Assembly (NCBI GenBank): GCA_947462875.1
Contig: CANHQJ010000011.1
Location: 1 to 64,000 of the forward strand
Source: Verrucomicrobiia bacterium
GTDB taxonomy: Bacteria > Verrucomicrobiota > Verrucomicrobiia > Verrucomicrobiales > Akkermansiaceae
Direction of reading: 5' to 3'
Length of the DNA stretch: 64,000 nt
The notes under the pieces: generated by a model
Databases searched by the model: none
Seen by the model: the letters and a program-made list of their open reading frames with translations, nothing else
What the model was told of the DNA's origin: nothing
In this document: positions 53,703 through 62,155 of the stretch, in pieces
Numbering within the stretch: position 1 is the stretch's first letter
Layout of the letters: the number at the start of each line of letters is the position of its first letter
Translations under genes and position numbers: made by a program

Positions 53703-54953
53703 TTAGCGGTCGCACTCGCCCATGACGAAGTCAAGCGAGCCGAGAATCGCGGGGATGTCCGAGACCATGTGGCCAGGGAGGAGTTTGGAAACGATGGCGA
53801 GGTTGCAGAAGGAGGGGCTGCGGATTTTCAGGCGATGCGGCACGCCTCCACCGGTGGAGTGGATGTAGAAACCGAGTTCGCCTTTGGGGTTCTCGTGACC
53901 GAAATAGACTTCGCCTGCGGGGGCATTGATGCCTTGGGTGGCGACGATGAAATGGTGGATGAGCTCTTCCATTGACATCAGCACGCGTTCTTTGTCGGGC
54001 AGCATCGATTTGGTATCGGCAAGGTTGACAGGTCCCTCAGGCATGGTGTCGAGCACCTGGCGGCAGATTTTGATCGATTGGCGCATTTCCTCCATGCGGA
54101 CCTGGTAACGCGCGTAGCAGTCGCCCTCCTCGGCGATGGGGATATCGAAATCGTATTTTTCGTAACCGAGGTAGGGCCGATCCTTGCGCAGGTCGCGCGT
54201 GACGCCAGAGGCGCGCAGGTTCGGACCGGTCATGCCCCAGGAAATGGCTTCCTCGCGCGAGATCACGCCAACGTCAGCCATGCGGTCGATGAAGATTTTG
54301 TTTTTATCGAGCAGCTTGGCAATTTCATCGATGGTAGTGGTGCATTCATCGAGGAAGGTGCGCACGGCTTTTTCGAAACCGGCGGGCATATCGCGGAGTT
54401 GTCCGCCGACGCGGGTGTAGGAGGTGGTGAAGCGGGCGCCAGTCAGTTGCTCGCAGAGGTTATAGACTTTTTCACGCTCGGTGAAGGTGTAGAGGAAAAC
54501 GGTCATCGCACCGACGTCCATCGCGCACACGCCGACGCCGAGCATGTGGGCGGAAATGCGGGCGAGTTCGCAGCACAGCACGCGCAAGGCCTGACCGCGC
54601 GGCGGCAGTTCCCAGCCCATGAGTTTTTCCACGGCACAGGCGTAGGCGACATTGTTCGCGAGAGGTGCGAGGTAATCGAGGCGGTCGGTGTAGGGGACGA
54701 ACTGGTTGTAGTGCATGTTCTCGGCGATTTTTTCGTCGCCGCGATGAAGGAAGCCGACGTCTGGATCGGCGCTGATGATCGTCTCGCCATCGAGTTCGAG
54801 AATGAGGCGCAGCACACCGTGCGTCGCGGGGTGGGAGGGGCCCATGTTGAGCGTCATGCGCTCGCCGTGAAGATCGTGGGCCTCGGCATTGTAGTCATCC
54901 TGACCACGGCTGGCTTTGGCGAGAGTATCGGGAGCTTCGTACGATGTTTTCAT
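53703..54953 (-). CDS. nuoD: NADH-quinone oxidoreductase subunit D (49-kDa)
   Basis: 416 residues. It forms the quinone site with NuoB. Motifs: NMGPSHPATHGVLRLILELDGE, DPDVGFLHRGDEKIAEN, FVPYTDRLDYLA, CCELARISAHMLGVG, RVGGQLRDMPAGF and the C-terminal SLDFVMGECDR. Standing alone and not fused to NuoC, it begins directly after a toxin-antitoxin pair (the PIN gene ends 25 bases upstream). Its natural partners nuoB and nuoC are absent between it and nuoN. Start at 54953 (MKTSYEAPDTLA) is the only plausible one. Confidence 0.96.
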   Translation of the reverse strand: MKTSYEAPDTLAKASRGQDDYNAEAHDLHGERMTLNMGPSHPATHGVLRLILELDGETIISADPDVGFLHRGDEKIAENMHYNQFVPYTDRLDYLAPLANNVAYACAVEKLMGWELPPRGQALRVLCCELARISAHMLGVGVCAMDVGAMTVFLYTFTEREKVYNLCEQLTGARFTTSYTRVGGQLRDMPAGFEKAVRTFLDECTTTIDEIAKLLDKNKIFIDRMADVGVISREEAISWGMTGPNLRASGVTRDLRKDRPYLGYEKYDFDIPIAEEGDCYARYQVRMEEMRQSIKICRQVLDTMPEGPVNLADTKSMLPDKERVLMSMEELIHHFIVATQGINAPAGEVYFGHENPKGELGFYIHSTGGGVPHRLKIRSPSFCNLAIVSKLLPGHMVSDIPAILGSLDFVMGECDR

Positions 54954-54977
54954 GCAGTGAGTGAAAGAATAGTTGTA

Positions 54978-55406
54978 TTAAAACGAGTCATGCCCATCGA
55001 CAAAGGTGCCGAGGTAACCGGGTTTGTAAAGGTCGAGTTTGAGAATGGGTGCCATGAGTTCAAAATGCTTGTCGCAGGCGTAGATGCGGCATTTCACTTC
55101 TTTGCCGAGAGTGGCGATCAGCACATCGTTCCAAGGCGTATGGACACCGTTGGCTCGCAGATGGGAGAAATTCAGCGCCGCCTTGCGCCACAGCGTTTGG
55201 TCGTTTCGGAGATAGGGCAAAATGTTGCACCAGGCCTGCAAACGTTCGCGCTCGTGCGGGCGGGCTCCGCCGAGAAACTCCATCTCTACGGGCCCACACA
55301 GCGTGGCTTCATAGGCATCGAGCAGGCCTTGCAATCCGAGCTTTACCTCAGTGCTGCCATCGCGACGATGCATTTCAATCCATACGCTTGTGTCCACGAG
55401 TACCAT
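54978..55406 (-). CDS. PIN-domain toxin (VapC type) inside the nuo operon, module 2
   Basis: 142 residues. PIN nuclease beginning MVLVDTSVWIEMHRR (first catalytic Asp); EMEFLGGARPHER supplies a Glu, PWNDVLIATL and YACDKHFELM the C-terminal Asp residues. By sequence it is a different PIN subtype from the module-1 toxin: the DTSVWIE start and D-V-L-I-A pattern belong to the DUF2191-partnered group. Two bases separate it from its antitoxin. It precedes nuoD and is transcribed with it. Confidence 0.9.
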   Translation of the reverse strand: MVLVDTSVWIEMHRRDGSTEVKLGLQGLLDAYEATLCGPVEMEFLGGARPHERERLQAWCNILPYLRNDQTLWRKAALNFSHLRANGVHTPWNDVLIATLGKEVKCRIYACDKHFELMAPILKLDLYKPGYLGTFVDGHDSF

Positions 55407-55408
55407 AG

Positions 55409-55615
55409 TTAGCGATCAAGTGCTTCAATTTCCGCGTTGGTAAGGGGATAGTCGCCAAACTCTCCTTCTCGCAGCATGTGTCCGAATTTTTTCGACATTT
55501 CCCGTTTGATGTATTCCGTGGCAGCCTTGACGACAGCAGGGCCTTTTTTACGCTCACCGGTGAGATTCATGGCGTCTTGCAGCAAGTTTTCATCGATATC
55601 GATTGTGATTTTCAT
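55409..55615 (-). CDS. VapB-type antitoxin of module 2
   Basis: 68 residues: MKITIDIDENLLQDAMNLTG and the following AVVKAATEYIKRE are typical of the DUF2191/VapB antitoxins (short beta-strand plus helices). EFGDYPLTNAEIEALDR closes it. It begins 54 bases after the nuoN stop in the same direction, and its PIN toxin follows 2 bases downstream. It may repress its own module, but a nuoN-to-nuoD transcript would have to pass through it. Confidence 0.85.
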   Translation of the reverse strand: MKITIDIDENLLQDAMNLTGERKKGPAVVKAATEYIKREMSKKFGHMLREGEFGDYPLTNAEIEALDR

Positions 55616-55669
55616 GCGCCAAAAATAATACTTTTTCTGCTTCCTGTCAACAAAAAATAAAGAATTCCA

Positions 55670-57142
55670 TTATTTTATCAAATTCATCAGAGGCTGCGGC
55701 CAGACGCCGAAGACGAGAATCGCGATGGTGAGGAAGGTCAGGGCGAAGGTGAAAAGGGAGGATCCATCCAATGGAATCGCCTCTTTGTGATTGGGAGTAT
55801 TCCACCACACGGCGCGGAGGATTTTGAAGTAGTAGTAAAATCCAGCGGCGGCGGTGATGGCGGCGATCACGACTGGCACGACCATGCCCGCTTCCATCGC
55901 GGCACGGAAGACGAAGAACTTGCCGACAAAGCCAACAGTCAGCGGCACACCCGCGAGCGAGGCCATGATGATCGTCACGGCGACGGCGAGGATGGGATTG
56001 CGTTTCGAGAGGCCATCGAGGGCATCGATGTTGTCACTGCCGCACTGCACGCGCAGGATGCTGAGGATGAAAAAAGCGGCCATCGTCATCAGCAAGTAGC
56101 TCGCAAGGTAGAAGCCGACCAATTGCGGCGACGACAGGCTGGTGGAGCCATCGCGATTCGCCGCGACGGCGAGCAAAAGGAAGCCGGCATTGGCGATGGA
56201 GGAGTAGGCAAGCAGTCGTTTGAAATTGTTTTGCGGAATGGCCCCGAAGTTACCGACCACCAAGGTGATGCAGGCGAGGATCGATAGCACGCCGAAGAGT
56301 TTTTCTGCATACGGGGTGGCCGAAAAGGGGGCCATCACGGTCATCAGCGCCATGAAACCTGCACCCTTGGAACCAACCGAGAGAAACGCGGTCGTGGGGG
56401 TGGGGGCACCCTGATAGACATCGGGAATCCAGAAATGCATCGGCGCGGCACCGACCTTGAAGCCGAGCGCGATGATCATCAGCGCGATGCCGAAAAGCAG
56501 CGGAGTGGTGGGCGCGGTGGTGTTCGCGGCGAGAGTGATGGCATCCAGACTGAGCGAGCCGGTGGCGCCATAGATCCAGGCCATGCCATAGACCAGAAAG
56601 CCCGTCGATAGCGCACCGAGGATGAGATATTTCACCCCTGCTTCCAGCGAACCGACGTTGCGTTTCATGAAGGCGACGAGAATATAGAACGTCACCGTAA
56701 GCAGCTCCAGCGAAACAAAAAGCATCGAGAGGTTTTTAGCCGATGCCATCCACATCATTGCGGCGGTGGCGATGACGATCAGGGAGTAATATTCGCCTGT
56801 GCCGGATTCGTCGTTGGACTCGCCGGTATAGCGCGCGAGGATGGAGCGGTAGTCGATGGCAAGGATCAGCACGAAGATGGCGGCGACCAGCGCGAGGATT
56901 TTGTAAAAGCGGGCCGTGGCATCGAATTTATACAAGTCCCACAGCGCGAACTTCGTCCACGCTTTGGCTTCCAGCGACTTATCGGGACCGATGGCCCAGA
57001 TCGTCATGCCAAGCACACCGAGTAGGCCGACTACGGCAATGAGGCCGACCCAGGATTTTTGTTTACCCGGCACGAAGGCTTCGGCGATCAAAAGGAAGAT
57101 GCCGAGTGTGACGGTGAAAGCTTCTAAGTAATAAGCGGGCAT
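55670..57142 (-). CDS. nuoN: NADH-quinone oxidoreductase subunit N
   Basis: 490 residues, about 14 membrane helices, antiporter-like proton channel subunit. Family segments: ARYTGESNDESGTGEYYSLI, SLELLTVTFYILVAFMKRN, EAGVKYLILGALSTGFLVYG, HFWIPDVYQGAPTPTTAFLSV (Pro-rich broken helix), NNFKRLLAYSSIANAGFLL and GLSKRNPILAVAVTI. It is complete. Followed by toxin-antitoxin module 2 and preceded by nuoM at 18 bases. Confidence 0.96.
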   Translation of the reverse strand: MPAYYLEAFTVTLGIFLLIAEAFVPGKQKSWVGLIAVVGLLGVLGMTIWAIGPDKSLEAKAWTKFALWDLYKFDATARFYKILALVAAIFVLILAIDYRSILARYTGESNDESGTGEYYSLIVIATAAMMWMASAKNLSMLFVSLELLTVTFYILVAFMKRNVGSLEAGVKYLILGALSTGFLVYGMAWIYGATGSLSLDAITLAANTTAPTTPLLFGIALMIIALGFKVGAAPMHFWIPDVYQGAPTPTTAFLSVGSKGAGFMALMTVMAPFSATPYAEKLFGVLSILACITLVVGNFGAIPQNNFKRLLAYSSIANAGFLLLAVAANRDGSTSLSSPQLVGFYLASYLLMTMAAFFILSILRVQCGSDNIDALDGLSKRNPILAVAVTIIMASLAGVPLTVGFVGKFFVFRAAMEAGMVVPVVIAAITAAAGFYYYFKILRAVWWNTPNHKEAIPLDGSSLFTFALTFLTIAILVFGVWPQPLMNLIK

Positions 57143-57160
57143 AGGGAAAATGATGATTCG

Positions 57161-58618
57161 TTAGGAAAGGAGTTGCAGCAGGATGCGGGGATAGATGCCC
57201 ACCACCAACAGCGCGATGGCCAGCAGGATCGCCGGGATTTTTTCCATCAAGGTAAGGTCGGTGGCGCTGACGGTGCTATTGACCGTGGGACCTTGGAAAG
57301 TGTTGCGGTAGGCGCGCAGCACATAAACCGCACTGATCACCACGCCCCAGAGCGAGAGAATGGTGGCGATTTGCACGGGACCGAGGGATGCCGTAGCGTC
57401 GCGACCTTCAAAGCCCGCGAGGAAAACCATCACTTCACCGGAGAAATTCGCGAGACCGGGAAGGCCGAGCGATGCCATACCGGCGATACCAAACAAGAAT
57501 GCCAGCACTGGTGCGGGTTTCGCGAGGCCACCGAGATCGCTGAAATCGAGCGAGCCCGTGCTGCGTTCGATACGATCGGCGAGACCGAAGAGCATCGCGA
57601 TGGAAATGCCGTGGGCGAACATCAGCACCGTCGCGGCAGGGATGCCGAATTGATTCGTTTTACCCGCTGCATTCGATGCCACCACTGCCGCCAGAGCGAG
57701 GAAAATGTAGCCCATGTGCATCACCGAGGAATGTCCGAGCATCGAGTCGAGGCGCTTCTGATTGATGGTCACCAATCCCACCCAGAGAATGTTGCCTAAC
57801 AACAATACGAGCAAGGGAGTGAGCCACGCGTTCATGCCGATCGGAAGAAGTGGCACGGCGAGTTGCAGTAAGCCATAGAGACCGAATTTTTTCAACACAC
57901 CCGCATGCAGCATGGCGGTCGGTGCCGGAGCGCTGGCGTAGGCGGGCGCGGCCCAGGAGTGGAAGGGGAAGAGCGAGACCAAGGTGCCGAAACCGACAAT
58001 CAACAAGGCCGCGATGGATTTCTGCGTGGTGGGATCGATCTGCAGAGTGCCCGCTTTCTGAGCCGCAAGCATCGTGATGATGTTGTAAGTGCCCGCTTCA
58101 CGAGCCAACCACACCAGACCAGCCAGCAGGATCAGCGAACCGACGCCGAGATAGATGGTGATTTTCCAAGCGATTTCCTTGCGACTGCCGCGCCCTAACA
58201 ATCCGATCATCAGGAAGGTCGGGATAAGCGCGAGTTCGTGGAAGGCATAGAAGAAAAACAGGTCGGTTGAAACAAACGCGCCAATCGCGCCCGCACCGAT
58301 CAACAGGCTAGAAGCGAAATACAATTTCTCCCGACCCTCCGGAGCTTTTCCTGTGAAAACGGCGGCCAGCAACACGATCACAGCGAGTGCGACCATCACC
58401 ACCGAAGTGCCATTGAGAAACCCGAATGCCATATCCAGCGACGGAATCGTCAGTGCGGAAAAGGTAAAGGACCACATGGCATTGGACCAGTCAGTCGCGG
58501 CATACATGCCTAACAGAAACGTCGCGATGGCAGCACCGCGAGCGGTCAGTCGAGCAGGCGAGCCAAAAATGATGGCAATCGCGGCAAGGAAGGGGATGAG
58601 GAAGAGAAATGAGGACAT
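57161..58618 (-). CDS. nuoM: NADH-quinone oxidoreductase subunit M
   Basis: 485 residues, about 14 membrane helices; antiporter-like subunit. Segments: FFYAFHELALIPTFLMIGLLGRG (with the helix-5 Glu), FPFHSWAAPAYASAPAPTAMLHAGVLKKFGLYGLL, NQKRLDSMLGHSSVMHMGYIFL and GLPGLANFSGEVMVFLAGF. The coding sequence is complete. nuoL ends 24 bases upstream and nuoN starts 18 bases downstream. Confidence 0.96.
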   Translation of the reverse strand: MSSFLFLIPFLAAIAIIFGSPARLTARGAAIATFLLGMYAATDWSNAMWSFTFSALTIPSLDMAFGFLNGTSVVMVALAVIVLLAAVFTGKAPEGREKLYFASSLLIGAGAIGAFVSTDLFFFYAFHELALIPTFLMIGLLGRGSRKEIAWKITIYLGVGSLILLAGLVWLAREAGTYNIITMLAAQKAGTLQIDPTTQKSIAALLIVGFGTLVSLFPFHSWAAPAYASAPAPTAMLHAGVLKKFGLYGLLQLAVPLLPIGMNAWLTPLLVLLLGNILWVGLVTINQKRLDSMLGHSSVMHMGYIFLALAAVVASNAAGKTNQFGIPAATVLMFAHGISIAMLFGLADRIERSTGSLDFSDLGGLAKPAPVLAFLFGIAGMASLGLPGLANFSGEVMVFLAGFEGRDATASLGPVQIATILSLWGVVISAVYVLRAYRNTFQGPTVNSTVSATDLTLMEKIPAILLAIALLVVGIYPRILLQLLS

Positions 58619-58642
58619 GTGAAAAAAATGCGTTAGATGAAA

Positions 58643-60436
58643 TCAGAACACCACCAGGTAGATCACGAACAAGACGCCGGCGCCGAGGAAGGCGGCGTAG
58701 GTTTGCAAATTGCCCGACTGCATGCGGCGGATCAGCAAGCCGAGACCTTGGGCACCCCGTGAGATACCACCGACAAACAAGCCGTTGATGAAGAGCTCAT
58801 CGAAGAAATGCACGATGGCCGCAAAGGCATCTTGCAGATACTTCACGATGAAGTTGTCGTAGAGGCGATCGATGTAGAAACGGTTTTGCAGCAGGGGAAT
58901 CGAGAGCGGATCTTTGGTTTTGCCGTTGTAGAGGAGGAATCCTCCCAAGACACCGCCGATCAGAGCGACTAGCGAGACGATCGCGATGAATCCGAAGTGA
59001 AACTCACCCGCATGGTCCGGCAGCGCGGGCGCGAGTTTGTTGATGAACGGATAACCCGCGATCAGCCCCATCACGGCAAGCAAGGCGAGCGGTCCCCACA
59101 TCAGCGGTCCGACTTCGTGCGCGTGATCGGCGTGATCCGATTTCGTTTTGCCGAGGAAGGCGACGACAAACAAACGTGTCATGTAAAATGGCGTCAGCAG
59201 GGCAACAAAGGCGGCGATCCAGAACAGCGGCGATCCGGCTTTGTGCGCGGCTTCGAGGATCAATTCCTTGGAGAAGAAACCGGAGGTGCCGGGAACGGCG
59301 ATCAGGGCGAGGAAACCAATGAGGAACGTGAAGCCCGTGATGGGCATCTTTTTCAGCAGACCGCCCATTTTCCAAATGTCTTGCTCGTGGTGGCAGGCAT
59401 AAATCACGGCGCCAGAGCCGAGGAAAAGAAGCGCCTTGAACCACGCGTGCGTGAAGAGGTGGAACATGCCCGCGTCACCTGCCACGAAGCCGACGGCCAT
59501 CACCATGTAGCCGAGCTGCGAGAGGGTCGAGTAAGCGAGCACGCGTTTGATGTCGTTCTGTTGGATCGCCATCAATGCCGCCACCAGCGAAGTAATGCCA
59601 CCTGTCCACGCGATAATGGTGCTGGCTTGCAAAGTTTGGAAAACCTCGAAGCCCAGTGACAGTTGCATGCGGAAAAGCATGTAAACACCAGCCGCCACCA
59701 TCGTCGCGGCGTGGATCAGTGCGGACACCGGAGTGGGGCCTTCCATGGCATCTGGCAGCCAGACGTGAAGTGGCAACTGTGCCGACTTGCCAACAGCTCC
59801 GCAGAAAATGCAGAGAACCGCAGCGGACAGGATGCCGGTTTCCAAACCTGAGGGAACTTTCATTTCTCCGAAGGTGAATGTTCCGGTGATATTCCACAGC
59901 AGCAGAATCCCGATCATGAAACCGAAGTCGCCGATGCGATTGGTGAGGAAGGCTTTTTTCGAGGCATCGGCGGCGGAATCTTTTTGATACCAGTGACCGA
60001 TGAGAAGATAGGAACTCAATCCGACCAACTCCCAGAAGATGAAGGTCATGATGAAATTGTTCGCCAGCACGATGCCAGTCATCGAGAACATGAACAACGA
60101 CAAGCCTGTGAAATAGCGGGCTTTGGCACTGTCCTCTTTCATGTAGGCCAGCGAGAAAATATGCACCAGCATGCCGACGCCCGTCACCACGATCATCATG
60201 CCCGTGGAGAGCGGATCGAGCGTGATGCCAATGTCCAGTTTCCAGTCGCCTACAGAGATCCATGTGTAGGATTCCGGACTTGCCGTGCTGCCTATCAGAG
60301 AAACGGCAATCGCAAACGTCGCCACCGCCGAAGCAGTCGAGACCAGTGCCGCGATGTTGTGCTGTTTCGAGAGCAGCAAATGATTGACCGCTGCGACGAC
60401 GAGCGGAAGGAGTAGAAGATACCAGGCTGGTGACAT
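58643..60436 (-). CDS. nuoL: NADH-quinone oxidoreductase subunit L
   Basis: 597 residues, about 16 membrane helices with the C-terminal lateral helix and final anchor (TYAAFLGAGVLFVIYLVVF). Conserved: FIFWELVGLSSYLLIGHWYQ, AFLTNRIGDFGFMIGILL, QLPLHVWLPDAMEGPTPVSALIHAATMVAAGVYML and TWSNDIKRVLAYST-like NDIKRVLAYSTLSQLGYMV. It is slightly shorter than E. coli NuoL. Antiporter-type proton pump at the distal membrane arm. nuoK ends 17 bases upstream. Confidence 0.96.
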   Translation of the reverse strand: MSPAWYLLLLPLVVAAVNHLLLSKQHNIAALVSTASAVATFAIAVSLIGSTASPESYTWISVGDWKLDIGITLDPLSTGMMIVVTGVGMLVHIFSLAYMKEDSAKARYFTGLSLFMFSMTGIVLANNFIMTFIFWELVGLSSYLLIGHWYQKDSAADASKKAFLTNRIGDFGFMIGILLLWNITGTFTFGEMKVPSGLETGILSAAVLCIFCGAVGKSAQLPLHVWLPDAMEGPTPVSALIHAATMVAAGVYMLFRMQLSLGFEVFQTLQASTIIAWTGGITSLVAALMAIQQNDIKRVLAYSTLSQLGYMVMAVGFVAGDAGMFHLFTHAWFKALLFLGSGAVIYACHHEQDIWKMGGLLKKMPITGFTFLIGFLALIAVPGTSGFFSKELILEAAHKAGSPLFWIAAFVALLTPFYMTRLFVVAFLGKTKSDHADHAHEVGPLMWGPLALLAVMGLIAGYPFINKLAPALPDHAGEFHFGFIAIVSLVALIGGVLGGFLLYNGKTKDPLSIPLLQNRFYIDRLYDNFIVKYLQDAFAAIVHFFDELFINGLFVGGISRGAQGLGLLIRRMQSGNLQTYAAFLGAGVLFVIYLVVF

Positions 60437-60453
60437 AAGAATTAAATGAGGTA

Positions 60454-60798
60454 TTAACCTTTCAGAGTGGTGAGCTCATCGGTATAGATCGTTTGGCGCG
60501 AGCGATACAAGGCCACGATGATGGCAAGGCCGACGGCGACTTCCGCAGCCGCCACGGTGATGACGAAAAACACCAGCATTTGCCCATGGACATCCGGCAG
60601 ACCTTTTGCGTCCAGATTAAATCGGGAAAATGCGATCAAGGTCAGGTTGGCAGCGCTGAGCATCAGCTCCAGGCACATGAAGACGATGATGATGTTGCGG
60701 CGCAGCACCACGCCCGTGAGGCCGATGGCGAAAAGCAAGCCTGCGACCAATAGGTATTGGCTGAGACCCGCTGTGGGAAGATTGGCGAGTGTGAACAT
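60454..60798 (-). CDS. nuoK: NADH-quinone oxidoreductase subunit K
   Basis: 114 residues, three membrane helices: [41 protein letters not shown] with the two functional Glu positions (the second in the helix containing [15 protein letters not shown]), and a C-terminal YRSRQTI. Standard length, complete. It lies between nuoJ (6 bases) and nuoL. Confidence 0.95.
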   Translation of the reverse strand: MFTLANLPTAGLSQYLLVAGLLFAIGLTGVVLRRNIIIVFMCLELMLSAANLTLIAFSRFNLDAKGLPDVHGQMLVFFVITVAAAEVAVGLAIIVALYRSRQTIYTDELTTLKG

Positions 60799-60804
60799 GG
60801 GAAA

Positions 60805-61359
60805 TTAGTGAATTTGTTTTTTCGAAAGCACCACCACGCCCACCGTGGCGACGAGCAGCAGCGCGCCGAGGATTTGCAGCGGCAGGTTGTATTCGGTGAA
60901 AAGACTTTGCCCGATCAGGTGAACGTCGGGCAGGGTGTTAGAGCTGAGGTTTTTCGCGATCTGAGTGGATGCGTCAAAGTTCTTCGCGGATGCGGGCAAA
61001 TCGAGAGCGGGGAGTTGCTTGCCAGGAGTGGCGCTGATCACGCCGATCAATTGGATCGTGAAGGCAATCACGATACCCAATCCTGCAAACATCGGTGTCA
61101 TTTTGGGCATGCGCTTTTTTTCGGTATTCAGATCCAGCAGCATGATGATGAAAACGAACAACACCATGATCGCGCCGGTATAGACGAGAATCTGGATGAT
61201 GCCGGCGAAGTAGGCATTCAGACCGATGAACAATCCCGCGAGTCCGACAAACGATGCCACCATCGACATCGCGCAGGCCACAGGATTAGGCAACAGCACC
61301 ACGGCGGTAGCACCGAAGAGCATCACGAGAGCAAAAAACCAGAAGATAGGAGAGGGCAT
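60805..61359 (-). CDS. nuoJ: NADH-quinone oxidoreductase subunit J
   Basis: 184 residues, five membrane helices. LVMLFGATAVVLLPNPVACAMSMVASFVGLAGLFIGL and ILVYTGAIMVLFVFIIMLLDLN carry the pi-bulge helix (YTGAIMVLFVF) typical of NuoJ. The extramembrane loop 100-150 is of usual length. Complete. A small membrane protein gene precedes it. Confidence 0.95.
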   Translation of the reverse strand: MPSPIFWFFALVMLFGATAVVLLPNPVACAMSMVASFVGLAGLFIGLNAYFAGIIQILVYTGAIMVLFVFIIMLLDLNTEKKRMPKMTPMFAGLGIVIAFTIQLIGVISATPGKQLPALDLPASAKNFDASTQIAKNLSSNTLPDVHLIGQSLFTEYNLPLQILGALLLVATVGVVVLSKKQIH

Positions 61360-61387
61360 GAGAGTAGAGTGATTGGAAAAAGAGGAA

Positions 61388-61555
61388 TTATTCGTGTTTG
61401 GTGGCGGCCCACCAGGCTGCCGAGGAAAAGATCATGACAGATGCTGAAACGGCTCCGGCGATAACAGTTCCAACTCCCGGCATCGTAGAGAGGCAGCACA
61501 TCGTCATGCAAATCAATGCAACGGATGAGAGTATGGCAGCGGAGAGGCATTTCAT
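61388..61555 (-). CDS. 55-residue predicted membrane protein between nuoI and nuoJ
   Basis: A short ORF in operon orientation, 15 bases after nuoI's stop (61571) and 28 bases before nuoJ's ATG (61359). The product starts MKCLSAAILSSVALICMTMC and contains a second hydrophobic segment (VGTVIAGAVSASVMIFSSAAWW) ending AATKHE, so two membrane helices or a signal plus one helix. It has four Cys and no known family. The tight spacing and full hydrophobicity support a real gene, possibly an accessory subunit; no homologue is known to me. Confidence 0.6.
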   Translation of the reverse strand: MKCLSAAILSSVALICMTMCCLSTMPGVGTVIAGAVSASVMIFSSAAWWAATKHE

Positions 61556-61570
61556 AAAATGAGAGCAGCG

Positions 61571-62137
61571 TTATTTGATTTCGTTCCACTTGTTGACCAG
61601 TCCGACGCGCACGCCGCCGATCTCGTAGAGCTTTTTCTTGTCGTGCACCATCTCGGCGCGGGTGAGGCCGGAAATGAGATAGTCCTTGCGCAGGTAGATC
61701 GCTTGCTCGGGGCAAACTTCCTCGCACATGCCGCAATAAATGCAGCGGATCATATCGATATCGAATTCCTTCGGACGTTTTTCCACCTTCGCCCATGGAT
61801 CATCGGACGGGATTTCGCCGGGAATGATCTTGATCGCTTTCGGTGGGCAAATGAATTCGCACAACTGGCAGGAAACGCAGCGCTCACGGCCTTGTTCGTC
61901 GGTCACCAGCGTGGGCGCACCGCGGTAGTGCTCGGGCATGTGATCATCCCAGCGTTGCTCGGGATACTGCATCGTCACGCCGAGTCCGGAGGATGCCATA
62001 TCCTTGGCACCGCGCGACTTGTTGCGCAGCGACGCAACCGCGTGCTTCATGGTGAGGAAAAATCCTTTGAGGAGCGCACCAAAATAGATTTTCTCTCCGA
62101 CAGAGAGCTTGGGGCGTGTGAGTTTGACGATTGCCAT
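61571..62137 (-). CDS. nuoI: NADH-quinone oxidoreductase subunit I (two 4Fe-4S)
   Basis: 188 residues. Two ferredoxin-type clusters: CVSCQLCEFICPPKAI and CIYCGMCEEVCPEQAI, carrying electrons toward the quinone site. N-terminal GLGVTMQYPEQRWDDHMPEHYRG is typical, as is the C-terminal tail RVGLVNKWNEIK. Complete. nuoH ends 18 bases upstream. Confidence 0.97.
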   Translation of the reverse strand: MAIVKLTRPKLSVGEKIYFGALLKGFFLTMKHAVASLRNKSRGAKDMASSGLGVTMQYPEQRWDDHMPEHYRGAPTLVTDEQGRERCVSCQLCEFICPPKAIKIIPGEIPSDDPWAKVEKRPKEFDIDMIRCIYCGMCEEVCPEQAIYLRKDYLISGLTRAEMVHDKKKLYEIGGVRVGLVNKWNEIK

Positions 62138-62155
62138 AAAAAGAGTGGTTAGGTA

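Noticed and set aside
54078-55412. 444-codon plus-strand frame opposite nuoD and vapC
   Set aside because: Spans two independent minus-strand genes with clear families, so it is an antisense artefact.
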